Part shown: piece after piece, positions 18,129 through 28,452 of the stretch
How positions within the stretch are numbered: position 1 is the stretch's first letter
How the letters are laid out: the number at the start of each line of letters is the position of its first letter
DNA from: Haematospirillum jordaniae
GTDB lineage: Bacteria; Pseudomonadota; Alphaproteobacteria; Rhodospirillales; Rhodospirillaceae
Length of the DNA stretch: 64,000 nucleotides
NCBI RefSeq assembly: GCF_001611975.1
Contig: NZ_CP014525.1
Coordinates: 173,501 to 237,500, forward strand
Direction of reading: 5' to 3'
Translations under genes and position numbers: made by a program
Notes under the pieces: generated by a model
The model's database searches: none
What the model was told of the DNA's origin: nothing
The model's input: only the letters and a program-made list of their open reading frames with translations

Positions 18129-18394
18129 TGCCGTTCCTTCTTTACTTACGCTTGCGCGTTGCCTTTTTCGACACCTTTAATGGCGCCACTATTTCGCACG
18201 GCCGACGCCAAAAGACGCCCGCTCACACATCCCCGACCCAAAGCTGTTCCACAAGCAATTCCATAGAACAGACAAGCACGCAACACCCCAGAGAAACTCA
18301 AAGGCGATTCGGCTCTTATGCACGAAAGAGGCTGGCTTCAGAAAAACCGCCACACAATCGTGGCACACGATAAAACCGGGCAATCGAGGCGCGC

Positions 18395-18423
18395 ATACTA
18401 TGATCAGCCCCTGCCAGCGTCAA
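18395..18423 (-). promoter_or_regulatory. Candidate promoter of the str operon
   Basis: On the minus strand a -35 hexamer TTGACG (18423-18418) is followed after 17 nt by TAGTAT (18400-18395), with an alternative register CATAGT. It lies directly downstream of the rpoBC terminator and points into rpsL. The leader would be about 260 nt. Confidence 0.5.
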
Positions 18424-18465
18424 GAAAAAGCTTTTGGACAGGATTTCTGACAGGCACTGATATAG

Positions 18466-18503
18466 AAAAGGCCCAGGTCATAAAAACAATCATGACCCGG
18501 GCC
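18466..18503 (-). terminator. Rho-independent terminator of rpoBC
   Basis: A 12-bp stem with one G-T pair (arms 18492-18503 and 18470-18481, GGCCCGGGTCAT / ATGACCTGGGCC in the transcript sense) and a 10-base loop, followed by TTTTCTATATC. It begins 53 nt after the rpoC stop. Confidence 0.8.
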
Positions 18504-18555
18504 ATCTTGGCAAAACATGTTAAATCAACGGCAAGATGCCAAATCCTGCATGAAA

Positions 18556-21500
18556 TCACTCAGCAGGAGGAACGACTCCAGCCGCTGATAATGACGAGAT
18601 AACAGGTACCGACTCCGCTGCTGCTTCTTGGACAGCCGCAAGTTCCCGATCACGACGTGCCGCAACCTGACGGTACTTGTTCATCGCAGCACCCGTTCCG
18701 GCTGGAATCAGGCGACCAACGATCACATTTTCCTTCAGACCCACCAGAGCATCCACCTTGCCAGAGGTAGATGCTTCGGTCAGAACACGGGTCGTCTCCT
18801 GGAACGAAGCTGCAGAAACGAAAGAGTGGGTCTGCAAGGAAGCCTTGGTAATACCCTGAAGAACAGGAACACCAGCAGCCTCACGGCCCCCCTCACGAAT
18901 GGTCTTCTCGTTTTCGTTCTGGAAGTCGATACGATCAACCTGCTCACCAACCAAGAAGGTGGTATCCCCAGCCTCAGAGATTTCAACCTTCTGAAGCATC
19001 TGACGAACAATGACCTCAATGTGTTTGTCATTAATCTTGACGCCCTGAAGACGATAAACGTCCTGAATCTCCTTGATCAGGTAGTCAGCCAGAGCCTCGA
19101 CACCCATGACCCGCAGGATATCGTGCGGAACGGGGTTTCCATCCATCAACGGATCGCCCCTCTTGACATAATCGCCCTCTTGGACAGCCAAGTGCTTGCC
19201 CTTGGGAACCAAGTATTCCATCGGCTCGCCCGGACCATCTTCCGTGATGGGAACGACCAGAACACGGCGCTTGTTTTTGTAGTCCTTACCGAACTCAACC
19301 CGACCATCGATCTCGGCGATAATTGCGTGATCTTTTGGCTTGCGCGCTTCAAACAACTCGGCAACCCGGGGCAGACCACCGGTGATGTCGCGTGTTTTGG
19401 AGCTTTCGCGCGGAATACGCGCCAAAACGTCGCCTGCACTGACACGCTGTCCCGGCTCGACAGAAAGGATCGAGTCGACAGACATGTAATAACGTGCTTC
19501 AACCCCGCTCGGCAGCATGATCAGCTCGCCGGCCTCATCGCGCAGAGTAATTCTGGGACGCAGATCCGCACCACGGGGCTGCGATTTCCAGTCTACGACC
19601 ACGCGCGAGGAAATACCGGTCGCTTCATCCATCTGTTCACGCATGGACACGCCTTCGACGAGATCCATAAAGTGAACCGTACCTTCCTTCTCTGTAATAA
19701 TAGGCAGCGTATACGGATCCCACTCGGCCATCTTGGTCGCACGCGTCACATTCTGCCCATCTGTCACATACAGCTTTGCACCATAGGGAACACGATGACG
19801 GGCGCGCTCACGACTCGAGGCATCCAGCAGGACAACTTCGCAGTTGCGCGACAAGACGATATTGATGCCTTCGGAATTGCGGACAATACCAAGATTTTCC
19901 AGCTTCACGCGGGAGTCGAACGAGGCCTCGATGCTGGACTGCTCCGCACCACGCTGAGCCGCACCACCAATGTGGAACGTACGCATGGTCAACTGCGTAC
20001 CCGGCTCACCAATGGACTGCGCCGCAATCACACCAACAGCCTCACCAATATTCACCGGCGTACCACGCGCCAAGTCACGACCATAGCACTTCGCACAGGT
20101 TCCTGTCTGTGTTTCGCATGTCAGAACCGAGCGAATAAGCAGAGACTCAACCCCGGCTGCCTCAATCCGCTCTACATCGGCTTCGGTAATAATTTCACCT
20201 TTGGGGAATACAACTTCACCCGTTGAGGGGTTCAGCGCATCTTCCGCAGCCGTCCGACCCAGAATACGTTCAGCAAGGGAAACAACCAGTTCACCACCGT
20301 CCATCACCGGAACAGCGGTCAAGCCACGCTCTGTTCCGCAGTCTTCTTCGGTGATAATGGCATCTTGGGCCACATCGACCAGACGGCGGGTCAGATATCC
20401 GGAGTTTGCTGTTTTCAGGGCTGTATCCGCCAGCCCCTTACGAGCACCGTGGGTAGAGTTGAAGTACTCAAGAACCGTCAAGCCTTCCTTGAAGTTCGAC
20501 AGGATAGGCGTCTCGATGATTGAGCCGTCAGGCTTGGCCATAAGACCACGCATCCCGGCCAGCTGCTTCATCTGGGCTGCTGATCCACGCGCACCGGAGT
20601 GCGCCATCATGTAAACCGAGTTGATAGGCTTGCCCGGCTCGACGCGCGATATTTCCTTCATCATCTCGTCGGCAACACGATCCGTGCACTGCGACCAAGC
20701 ATCAACAACCTTGTTGTACTTTTCGCCTTGGGTAATCAGGCCCTCTTGGTACTGCTGCTCGAACTCCTTAACCTGGGTCTCGGTCTCCATCACCAGCTTT
20801 TCCTTGGTGGCTGGGATGACCATGTCGTCCTTGCCGAAGGAAATACCGGCTTTTGCAGCCTGACGGAAGCCCAGAGCCATGATGCGATCACAGAAAATCA
20901 CGGTCTCTTTCTGACCGCAGTGACGGTAAACCGTATCAATAACGTCCTGGATATCTTTCTTGCGCAGCAGGCGGTTGATTAGCTCGAAGGGCACCTTGGC
21001 GTGGTGCGGCAACACACTGGCCAAGATCATCCGGCCAGGGGTTGTAACCACCGTACGCACAACAGGCTGGCCTTCTGCATCCACAGTTTTCAACCGGGCC
21101 TTCACGCGGGCATGCAAAGAAACTGTGCCGGCATTCAGGGCATGCTCAATTTCAGCCAGATCGCCGAACGTGGTCCAACGCTCGTGCTCAACGCCATCAA
21201 CCATGACCTTGGCAACACCGCCCTTCTCGCCTTCGCGTTCCAAGCTCATGTAGTACAGCCCCAGAACCATGTCCTGGGTTGGCACAATAATAGGCTTTCC
21301 GTTCGCCGGGCTAAGAATGTTGTTGGTCGACATCATCAACACACGGGCTTCCAGCTGCGCCTCAAGGGACAGCGGAACGTGCACGGCCATCTGGTCACCG
21401 TCAAAGTCGGCGTTAAATGCCGTACACACCAACGGATGCAGGTTAATCGCCTTACCTTCGACCAGAACCGGCTCAAATGCCTGGATCCCGAGGCGGTGCA

Positions 21501-22788
21501 GTGTTGGAGCACGGTTGAGCATCACGGGATGCTCGCGGATGACCTCTTCCAGAATATCCCAAACCTCGGGACGCTCCTTCTCGACCATACGCTTGGCTGC
21601 CTTGATGGTCGTGGCCAGACCGTACAGTTCAAGCTTGGAGTAGATAAAGGGCTTGAAGAGCTCCAGAGCCATCTTCTTCGGCAAACCGCACTGGTGCAGC
21701 TTCAACTCCGGACCAACCACGATGACCGAACGGCCGGAATAATCGACGCGCTTGCCAAGCAGGTTCTGACGGAAACGGCCCTGCTTGCCCTTGAGCATAT
21801 CAGCCAAGGATTTAAGCGGGCGCTTGTTGGCACCGGTAATCGCACGACCGCGACGACCGTTGTCAAACAAGGCATCCACAGACTCCTGCAACATACGCTT
21901 TTCGTTGCGGATAATGATTTCCGGACAACGCAATTCGATCAAACGCTTGAGGCGGTTGTTACGGTTGATCACACGCCGGTACAGATCATTGAGGTCTGAC
22001 GTAGCAAAACGACCACCGTCAAGAGGCACCAGCGGGCGCAATTCGGGCGGAATAACCGGAATAACTTCCAGAATCATCCACTCCGGACGACAGCTGGATT
22101 CCAGGAAAGCCTCAACAAGCTTCAGACGCTTGACCAACTTCTTGCGCTTGGCTTCCGAAGACGTCTCGCGCATTTCAGTCCGGATCTGAACCTTGAGCTC
22201 TTCAAGATCCAAGGCCATCAGCATATCGCGAATCGCTTCGGCACCAATTCCGGCCGTGAAGCTGTCCTCGCCGTATTCTTCTTGGGCACGCTGGTACTGC
22301 TCTTCTGTCAGCAGTTCATACTGCTTCAGAGGCGTCAGACCTGGTTCGATAACCAAGTAGTTTTCAAAATACAGAAGGCGTTCCAGATCCTTCAGCGTCA
22401 TATCCAGCAACAAACCGATACGGCTGGGCAACGACTTCAGGAACCAGATATGAGCCACCGGAGCAGCAAGCTCGATATGCCCCATACGCTCGCGGCGAAC
22501 TTTGGAAAGGGTGACTTCAACACCGCACTTTTCGCAAATAATGCCGCGGAACTTCATGCGCTTGTACTTGCCGCACAAGCACTCATAGTCCTTCACTGGC
22601 CCAAAGGTACGAGCGCAGAAAAGCCCGTCACGCTCTGGCTTGAAGGTACGATAGTTGATCGTTTCCGGCTTTTTGATCTCGCCAAAAGACCAAGAACGGA
22701 TCTTCTCAGGGCTGGCGATGGAAATCTTGATCTGGTCAAACGACTGGCTGCCGCTGGCCTGACCGAAGATCTTCATGAGGTCATTCAT
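18556..22788 (-). CDS. rpoC: DNA-directed RNA polymerase subunit beta'
   Basis: A 1410-residue protein. The N-terminal zinc ribbon is at about 70-90 (CLCGKYKRMKFRGIICEKCG), the active-site magnesium motif NADFDGDQM near 460, and the second Cys cluster CETQTGTCAKCYGRD near 890. Bridge helix and trigger loop regions (MRTFHIGGAAQRGAEQSS) are conserved. Full length, and transcribed with rpoB after a 116-nt gap. Confidence 0.98.
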   Translation of the reverse strand: MNDLMKIFGQASGSQSFDQIKISIASPEKIRSWSFGEIKKPETINYRTFKPERDGLFCARTFGPVKDYECLCGKYKRMKFRGIICEKCGVEVTLSKVRRERMGHIELAAPVAHIWFLKSLPSRIGLLLDMTLKDLERLLYFENYLVIEPGLTPLKQYELLTEEQYQRAQEEYGEDSFTAGIGAEAIRDMLMALDLEELKVQIRTEMRETSSEAKRKKLVKRLKLVEAFLESSCRPEWMILEVIPVIPPELRPLVPLDGGRFATSDLNDLYRRVINRNNRLKRLIELRCPEIIIRNEKRMLQESVDALFDNGRRGRAITGANKRPLKSLADMLKGKQGRFRQNLLGKRVDYSGRSVIVVGPELKLHQCGLPKKMALELFKPFIYSKLELYGLATTIKAAKRMVEKERPEVWDILEEVIREHPVMLNRAPTLHRLGIQAFEPVLVEGKAINLHPLVCTAFNADFDGDQMAVHVPLSLEAQLEARVLMMSTNNILSPANGKPIIVPTQDMVLGLYYMSLEREGEKGGVAKVMVDGVEHERWTTFGDLAEIEHALNAGTVSLHARVKARLKTVDAEGQPVVRTVVTTPGRMILASVLPHHAKVPFELINRLLRKKDIQDVIDTVYRHCGQKETVIFCDRIMALGFRQAAKAGISFGKDDMVIPATKEKLVMETETQVKEFEQQYQEGLITQGEKYNKVVDAWSQCTDRVADEMMKEISRVEPGKPINSVYMMAHSGARGSAAQMKQLAGMRGLMAKPDGSIIETPILSNFKEGLTVLEYFNSTHGARKGLADTALKTANSGYLTRRLVDVAQDAIITEEDCGTERGLTAVPVMDGGELVVSLAERILGRTAAEDALNPSTGEVVFPKGEIITEADVERIEAAGVESLLIRSVLTCETQTGTCAKCYGRDLARGTPVNIGEAVGVIAAQSIGEPGTQLTMRTFHIGGAAQRGAEQSSIEASFDSRVKLENLGIVRNSEGINIVLSRNCEVVLLDASSRERARHRVPYGAKLYVTDGQNVTRATKMAEWDPYTLPIITEKEGTVHFMDLVEGVSMREQMDEATGISSRVVVDWKSQPRGADLRPRITLRDEAGELIMLPSGVEARYYMSVDSILSVEPGQRVSAGDVLARIPRESSKTRDITGGLPRVAELFEARKPKDHAIIAEIDGRVEFGKDYKNKRRVLVVPITEDGPGEPMEYLVPKGKHLAVQEGDYVKRGDPLMDGNPVPHDILRVMGVEALADYLIKEIQDVYRLQGVKINDKHIEVIVRQMLQKVEISEAGDTTFLVGEQVDRIDFQNENEKTIREGGREAAGVPVLQGITKASLQTHSFVSAASFQETTRVLTEASTSGKVDALVGLKENVIVGRLIPAGTGAAMNKYRQVAARRDRELAAVQEAAAESVPVISSLSAAGVVPPAE

Positions 22789-22810
22789 GCCTGCTCTCCT
22801 GTCGCGGGAA

Positions 22811-22840
22811 GGGATGAAACCGCTCTTTGGTTTTCATCCC
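22811..22840 (-). promoter_or_regulatory. Stem-loop between rpoB and rpoC
   Basis: GGGATGAAACC and GGTTTTCATCCC form a stem of about 11 bp with a one-base bulge and a 7-base loop in the 116-nt rpoB-rpoC gap. No T-run follows in the direction of transcription. An mRNA processing or pausing site is possible; function is inference. Confidence 0.45.
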
Positions 22841-22904
22841 TCTGTCCGCGCTCTTCCTCTAAAAATGGTTACGTCGGGGGCTGTTCGATATGGACAGGGA
22901 TTGC

Positions 22905-25900
22905 TTAGCTGTCGCTCTGCAAAAGCTCCACATCCAGACCCAACGACCGCATTTCTTTCACCAGAACGTTAAACGATTCAGGGATACCTGCCTCGAACGT
23001 ATCGTCACCACGCACGATCGCCTCATAGACCTTCGTACGCCCGGACACATCGTCCGACTTGACCGTCAACATTTCCTGCAGGGTATAGGCTGCCCCATAC
23101 GCCTCCAAGGCCCACACTTCCATTTCCCCGAAGCGCTGTCCACCAAACTGGGCCTTACCACCCAGAGGCTGCTGGGTTACCAGCGAATACGGGCCTATGG
23201 AACGGGCGTGTATCTTGTCATCGACCAAGTGGTGAAGCTTGAGCATGTAGATATAGCCCACAGTAACTTCCCGGTCGAATGGTTCACCCGTCCGACCGTC
23301 ATACAGCATCACCTGACCAGATGTCTGCAGGCCGGCCATGGCCAAGTGCTCGGCAATGTCGCTTTCACGCGCACCATCGAACACAGGCGTAGCAATGGGG
23401 ATACCATTTCTCAGGTTTGAGGCCAGCTCACGCACTTCCTCGTCACCCAGATCGGCAACCTCGGCTTTGTAAGCTTCTGGCCCATAGACAGCTTTCAGCT
23501 TGTCACGCAGGTCATCCATGGTCCGGTTGTTATACCGCACAGCATCCAGATACTCACCAACCTGCTTGCCAAGACCACGGCAGGCCCAGCCCAGATGGGT
23601 CTCTAGAATCTGCCCGACGTTCATACGGGAAGGCACGCCCAACGGATTGAGTACAATATCCACCTGCGTTCCATCAGCAAGGTAGGGCATGTCCTCAATT
23701 GGAACAATGCGGGAGATAACACCCTTGTTCCCATGGCGTCCGGCCATCTTGTCTCCGGGCTGCAACTTGCGCTTCACAGCCACGAAAACCTTGACCATCT
23801 TCAGAACGCCCGGGGGCAGCTCATCACCACGCTGCAGCTTCTCCACCTTGCTTTCAAAGCGGGCCTGAAGCTGGGCGATAGCCTCCTCGTGGGTCTTCTT
23901 CATCCCCTCGATCTCGGCCATAACATCATCCGCTTCAACAGCAAACTGACGCCACTGCCCTGGGGTATACTCCTTCAGGACTTCATCCGACAGCATAACA
24001 CCGGCACGGAAACCACGTGGGCCGGCCACAGCCTTCTGCCCCAGCAGCTTCTCCTTCAGGCGATTGCTGAAAGAACCATCCAAGATAGCCCGTTCGTCAT
24101 CACGGTCCTTGGCCAGCGCCTCGATCTCGGCACGCTCAATCGCCAAGGTACGCTCGTCTTTTTCCACTCCACGGCGGTTGAAGACACGCACCTCGACTAT
24201 TGTGCCCTGTACACCCGGCGGCAAACGCAGCGATGTATCACGGACATCAGAAGCTTTCTCACCGAAAATGGCACGCAGAAGCTTTTCTTCTGGTGTCACA
24301 GGGCTTTCGCCCTTTGGCGTTACCTTGCCGACCAGAATATCCCCGGCTTTGACTTCAGCACCGATGTAAACAATGCCGGCTTCATCAAGATTGCGCAGGG
24401 CATCTTCACCGACGTTGGGAATGTCACGGCTGATTTCTTCCTGACCCAACTTGGTATCACGTGCCATGACTTCGAATTCTTCGATATGAATCGAGGTAAA
24501 CACGTCATCGCGCACGATCCGCTCGGAAATCAGGATCGAATCTTCGTAGTTGAAGCCATTCCATGGCATGAAGGCGACCAGCACGTTACGTCCAAGAGCC
24601 AATTCACCCAAGTCAGTCGATGGGCCATCGGCAATAATATCGCCTTTGCGGACAATATCACCCACCTTGACCAAAGGACGCTGGGTAATACAGGTGCTCT
24701 GGTTTGAACGCTGGAACTTGGCCAGACGGTAGATATCCACACCGGAACGTGCCGCATCCACATCTTCGGTTGCCCGAATCACGATACGCGTTGCGTCAAC
24801 CTGCTGGACAATACCGGTCCGACCAGCCGAAATGGCTGCCCCGGAATCACGGGCTACAACACCTTCCATACCGGTACCGACAAAAGGTGCTTCGGCACGG
24901 ATCAGAGGCACAGCCTGGCGCTGCATGTTCGAGCCCATGAGGGCGCGGTTGGCGTCATCATTTTCCAAGAACGGAATCAGGGCTGCAGCCACAGAGACCA
25001 GCTGCTTGGGCGACACGTCAGCATAGTCAATGTCCGAAGGCGGAACCATAACGTAATCACTGGCTGCCCGACAGGACACCAGATCGCCAACAAAACGACC
25101 TTCTGCATCCAGCTCGGCATTGGCCTGAGCTACTGTGTAGCGACCTTCTTCCATTGCGGACATGTAAATGACTTCATCAGTCACACGCCCGTCGACAACC
25201 TTGCGATAAGGAGCCTCGATAAACCCGTACTGATTGACACGGGCATACGTTGCCAAGCTGTTGATCAGACCAATATTCGGCCCTTCCGGCGTTTCAATCG
25301 GGCAGATACGACCGTAGTGAGTCGGGTGAACGTCGCGAACCTCGAACCCGGCACGCTCACGTGTCAGACCACCTGGGCCCAAGGCCGACAAACGCCGCTT
25401 GTGCGTCACTTCTGACAGCGGGTTGGTCTGGTCCATAAACTGTGAGAGCTGCGAAGACCCAAAAAACTCACGCACAGCAGCAGCAGCAGGCTTGGCATTG
25501 ACAAGATCATGAGGCATGACCGTATCAATATCCACGCTGGACATACGCTCGCGGATTGCGCGCTCCATACGAAGCAGGCCAACACGGTACTGGTTTTCCA
25601 TCAATTCGCCGACAGAGCGAACACGGCGGTTACCAAGGTGATCGATATCATCGATCTCCCCACGGCCATCTTTCAGCTCTACCAATACCTTAATAATACG
25701 CAGTATATCATCACGACGTAGAACACGAACCGTGTCCGGAGCCTCATCCATCGACAGACTCAAGCGGGAGTTCATCTTCACGCGACCAACGGCCGAAAGA
25801 TCATAACGCTCCGGATCAAAGAACAAACCACGGAACAGCAGCTCAGCCGCTTCAAGTGTCGGCGGCTCACCCGGGCGCATAACGCGATAAATGTCAATCA

Positions 25901-27086
25901 GCGCTTCTTCACGGCAGGTATTCTTGTCCGCAAACAACGTATTACGGATATACGGCCCAACCTGAACATGATCGATATGCAGAGTTGGCAGCTCGTCAAT
26001 GCCATTCCTGTCAAGCTCTGCCAAGGTTGCTTCGGTGATTTCCTGACCCGCTTCAAGGAATACCTCCCCTGTCGCAGGATTGATGATGTCTTCGGCAACA
26101 TAGCGCCCGACGAGATCCTCAACCGGCACACGCATCTCCGAAAGCCCGTCATCGATCAGCTTCTTGCCAAGACGTGGGCTAACTTTGGTACCGGCTTCTG
26201 CTTTCAGCTCACCCGTAGCAGCATTGATCAGATCATAGGGAAGCTTTACGCCCTTCAGACGTTCGGGAACGAAAGCCGTCTTCCACCCACGAGTATCAGC
26301 CGTATAGACAATACGGTCGTAGAAATAGTTCAGGATATCTTCAGCACACAGCCCAGTCAGCTCAGCCGGATCCAGCGGCTGGCGGGCACGGGCACGCTCC
26401 GCGCGCAAAGCCTCTGCAGCCTTGGAATCAAGCGCATACAACAAGGTGCTGACCGGCAGCTTGCGGCGACGGTCAATACGGACATAGACCATGTCCTTTG
26501 CATCAAACTCAAAATCCAGCCACGAGCCACGGTAGGGAATCACGCGTGCGGCAAAGAGGTATTTGCCTGACGAATGGGTCTTGCCCTTGTCATGATCAAA
26601 AAACACACCAGGAGAACGGTGCATCTGGGAAACAATGACACGCTCGGTACCATTCACAATAAAGGTACCGTTACGGGTCATCATGGGCATATCCCCCATG
26701 TAGACATCCTGTTCCTTGATATCGCGAACAGAACGGGCACCCGTATCTTCATCAATATCCCAGACGACCAAACGAAGAGTCACCTTCAGCGGAGCCGCAA
26801 AGGTCATCCCTCGTTGCTGACACTCGTCAACATCATACTTGGGCTCTTCCAGCTCATAGCGGACAAACTCAAGCTCGCCCTTTCCGGCAAAGTCCTTGAT
26901 CGGAAAAACTGACTTGAACACTTCCTGCAAACCCGAAGGGGCTCTTTTATCCGCAGGGATTCCTGTCTGTAGGAACTGATCGTAGGAGTTTTTCTGAACC
27001 TCGATCAGGTTCGGCATGGGGGCCACCGTGCGGATGCGCCCAAAATTCTTACGTACCCGTTTCCGACCTGTAAAGGACCTGGCCAT
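22905..27086 (-). CDS. rpoB: DNA-directed RNA polymerase subunit beta
   Basis: A 1393-residue catalytic-core subunit. The rifampicin-pocket region reads SSQLSQFMDQTNPLSEVTHK and then RRLSALGPGGL, with no change apparent at the common resistance positions. The C-terminal clamp segment SLVTQQPLGGKAQFGGQRFG is intact. Length and motifs are normal. A 379-nt gap separates it from rplL. Confidence 0.98.
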   Translation of the reverse strand: MARSFTGRKRVRKNFGRIRTVAPMPNLIEVQKNSYDQFLQTGIPADKRAPSGLQEVFKSVFPIKDFAGKGELEFVRYELEEPKYDVDECQQRGMTFAAPLKVTLRLVVWDIDEDTGARSVRDIKEQDVYMGDMPMMTRNGTFIVNGTERVIVSQMHRSPGVFFDHDKGKTHSSGKYLFAARVIPYRGSWLDFEFDAKDMVYVRIDRRRKLPVSTLLYALDSKAAEALRAERARARQPLDPAELTGLCAEDILNYFYDRIVYTADTRGWKTAFVPERLKGVKLPYDLINAATGELKAEAGTKVSPRLGKKLIDDGLSEMRVPVEDLVGRYVAEDIINPATGEVFLEAGQEITEATLAELDRNGIDELPTLHIDHVQVGPYIRNTLFADKNTCREEALIDIYRVMRPGEPPTLEAAELLFRGLFFDPERYDLSAVGRVKMNSRLSLSMDEAPDTVRVLRRDDILRIIKVLVELKDGRGEIDDIDHLGNRRVRSVGELMENQYRVGLLRMERAIRERMSSVDIDTVMPHDLVNAKPAAAAVREFFGSSQLSQFMDQTNPLSEVTHKRRLSALGPGGLTRERAGFEVRDVHPTHYGRICPIETPEGPNIGLINSLATYARVNQYGFIEAPYRKVVDGRVTDEVIYMSAMEEGRYTVAQANAELDAEGRFVGDLVSCRAASDYVMVPPSDIDYADVSPKQLVSVAAALIPFLENDDANRALMGSNMQRQAVPLIRAEAPFVGTGMEGVVARDSGAAISAGRTGIVQQVDATRIVIRATEDVDAARSGVDIYRLAKFQRSNQSTCITQRPLVKVGDIVRKGDIIADGPSTDLGELALGRNVLVAFMPWNGFNYEDSILISERIVRDDVFTSIHIEEFEVMARDTKLGQEEISRDIPNVGEDALRNLDEAGIVYIGAEVKAGDILVGKVTPKGESPVTPEEKLLRAIFGEKASDVRDTSLRLPPGVQGTIVEVRVFNRRGVEKDERTLAIERAEIEALAKDRDDERAILDGSFSNRLKEKLLGQKAVAGPRGFRAGVMLSDEVLKEYTPGQWRQFAVEADDVMAEIEGMKKTHEEAIAQLQARFESKVEKLQRGDELPPGVLKMVKVFVAVKRKLQPGDKMAGRHGNKGVISRIVPIEDMPYLADGTQVDIVLNPLGVPSRMNVGQILETHLGWACRGLGKQVGEYLDAVRYNNRTMDDLRDKLKAVYGPEAYKAEVADLGDEEVRELASNLRNGIPIATPVFDGARESDIAEHLAMAGLQTSGQVMLYDGRTGEPFDREVTVGYIYMLKLHHLVDDKIHARSIGPYSLVTQQPLGGKAQFGGQRFGEMEVWALEAYGAAYTLQEMLTVKSDDVSGRTKVYEAIVRGDDTFEAGIPESFNVLVKEMRSLGLDVELLQSDS

Positions 27087-27465
27087 TGTCGCTCCTTAGT
27101 CTGTGACATGTCTGCATGAATCCAACGATCTTGCAGACTGAACGCGGCCCACCCCTGAAATATCCAGAAGTAAGGCCGTGGCAGAAGGCGCCAGAGCATG
27201 CACCAAACCGCCATTCCCGAAATACAAGGTGGCTCAGTCCCACTGCCCGTATGTGCCCTGTCATACGGCGTCCGGACTGACCTCCGCAAAACCTGGAACG
27301 ACCAGATTCTGGGGAGGAACCCTGAAACATCAAAATTCACTGCTACGCAGCGATCCCCGCTTTTCTAACACCCCACGCCTCATCCTGCAATTCAGGATTA
27401 AGAACGCCAGCGTGCCGGGGATCACGAATGCAACCCCCGGCAAAACTGGAATAGCAGAACGGAAA
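27087..27465. other. 379-nt rplL-rpoB gap with attenuator-like hairpin
   Basis: No gene is supported. In many Proteobacteria this gap carries a partial terminator that reduces rpoBC relative to rplJL. Here a 7-bp stem GCCGGGG / CCCCGGC (27414-27420 and 27435-27441), with a 14-base loop and no T-run, begins 24 nt after the rplL stop. Two smaller dyads follow, near 27338-27352 and 27384-27397. The remainder is unremarkable. Confidence 0.55.
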
Positions 27466-27843
27466 TTACTTCAGCTCAACCTTGGCACCAGCCTTTTCAA
27501 GCTGGTCCTTGATCTTCTGGGCATCTTCCTTGGAAGCAGCTTCCTTCACGGTCTTCGGCGCACCTTCAACCAGATCCTTGGCTTCCTTCAGACCCAGACC
27601 GGTGATCGCACGAACTTCCTTGATCACGTTGATCTTGTCTTTCGCATCGACAGAAGCGAGAACAACATCAAACTCTGTCTTTTCTTCAGCAGCCGGGGCA
27701 GCAGCGCCCGGGGCAGCAGCAGCGACAGCCACCGGAGCGGCAGCGGAAACGCCCCACTTCTCTTCCAGCAGCTTGGACAGTTCAGCGGCTTCAAGAACAG
27801 TCAAGGAGGACAGTTCATCAACAAGCTTGGCAAGATCAGCCAT
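27466..27843 (-). CDS. rplL: 50S ribosomal protein L7/L12
   Basis: A 125-residue stalk protein that recruits translational GTPases. N-terminal dimerisation domain (1-33), alanine/proline-rich hinge (about 35-55), and C-terminal factor-binding domain with KIEVIKEVR-type helix (here KINVIKEVRAITGLGLKEAK). ATG at 27843 (MADLAKLVDEL) is preferred over the frame's first start ten codons upstream. Confidence 0.97.
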   Translation of the reverse strand: MADLAKLVDELSSLTVLEAAELSKLLEEKWGVSAAAPVAVAAAAPGAAAPAAEEKTEFDVVLASVDAKDKINVIKEVRAITGLGLKEAKDLVEGAPKTVKEAASKEDAQKIKDQLEKAGAKVELK

Positions 27844-27933
27844 TTTTTTACTCCGTATGTCAGCCGGGCCCAATACACATCAAGCAATCCGGCAAATGTT
27901 TTTCTTCCCCGCCTACTGCGGGAAAACAGCGAC

Positions 27934-28452
27934 TCAGGCGGCCTCGCCCTTGGTTGCATAGGCACTGAGAACACGGGCCACGCCGGCGCCGGGCTGAGAC
28001 AGCACGGTCGCCACACGTGTGGCCGGAGTTTGCAGCATGCCAACCAGCTTGGCACGAAGTTCATCGAGACTGGGCAAGGATGCCAAGGCCTTGACGCCAT
28101 CGACGTTCAGGGCATTTCCATCCATGACACCGCCAAGAATAATCAACTTTGGATTCGTCTTGGCAAACTCGACCATAGCCTTCGCAGCAGCTACCGGATC
28201 AGCCGACACGGCCATGCCGGTCGGTCCGGTAAGAAGGCTGGAAAGGCCATCAAACTTCGTACCCTCAAGAGCAATACGCGTGAGCCGATTCTTGGTTACA
28301 CGGAAACTGGCGCCTACTGCGCGCATCTGCTTACGAAGAGCTTCCAGATCCGCCACGGTCAGCCCAGAATAATGGGCAACCACGACGGTGGATACTTCTC
28401 CGAACAGACCGTGGAGTTCGGACACCAACTCCTGTTTCTGTTCACGGTTCAC
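27934..28452 (-). CDS. rplJ: 50S ribosomal protein L10
   Basis: L10 anchors the L7/L12 dimers to the ribosome. The frame is open far upstream, but the GTG at 28452 (VNREQKQELVSELHG) has GGAG seven bases before it and matches the family, giving 172 residues. The RNA-binding N-terminal domain includes HYSGLTVADLEALRKQMR. The C-terminal helix that holds L7/L12 dimers is present. Preceded by an L10-type leader. Confidence 0.95.
   Translation of the reverse strand: MNREQKQELVSELHGLFGEVSTVVVAHYSGLTVADLEALRKQMRAVGASFRVTKNRLTRIALEGTKFDGLSSLLTGPTGMAVSADPVAAAKAMVEFAKTNPKLIILGGVMDGNALNVDGVKALASLPSLDELRAKLVGMLQTPATRVATVLSQPGAGVARVLSAYATKGEAA

Larger units (their letters stand above)
18129..18555. other. 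427-nt gap between rpoC and rpsL
   Basis: No gene is supported. Reading in the minus direction from rpoC it holds the rpoBC terminator hairpin (18470-18503), then a sigma-70-like promoter (18395-18423), then about 265 nt of untranslated leader ahead of rpsL. Plus-strand open frames here have no recognisable product. Confidence 0.7.

Noticed and set aside
18628..20226. Long plus-strand frames opposite rpoC and rpoB
   Set aside because: Shadow frames of highly conserved genes; no start signals or recognisable domains.
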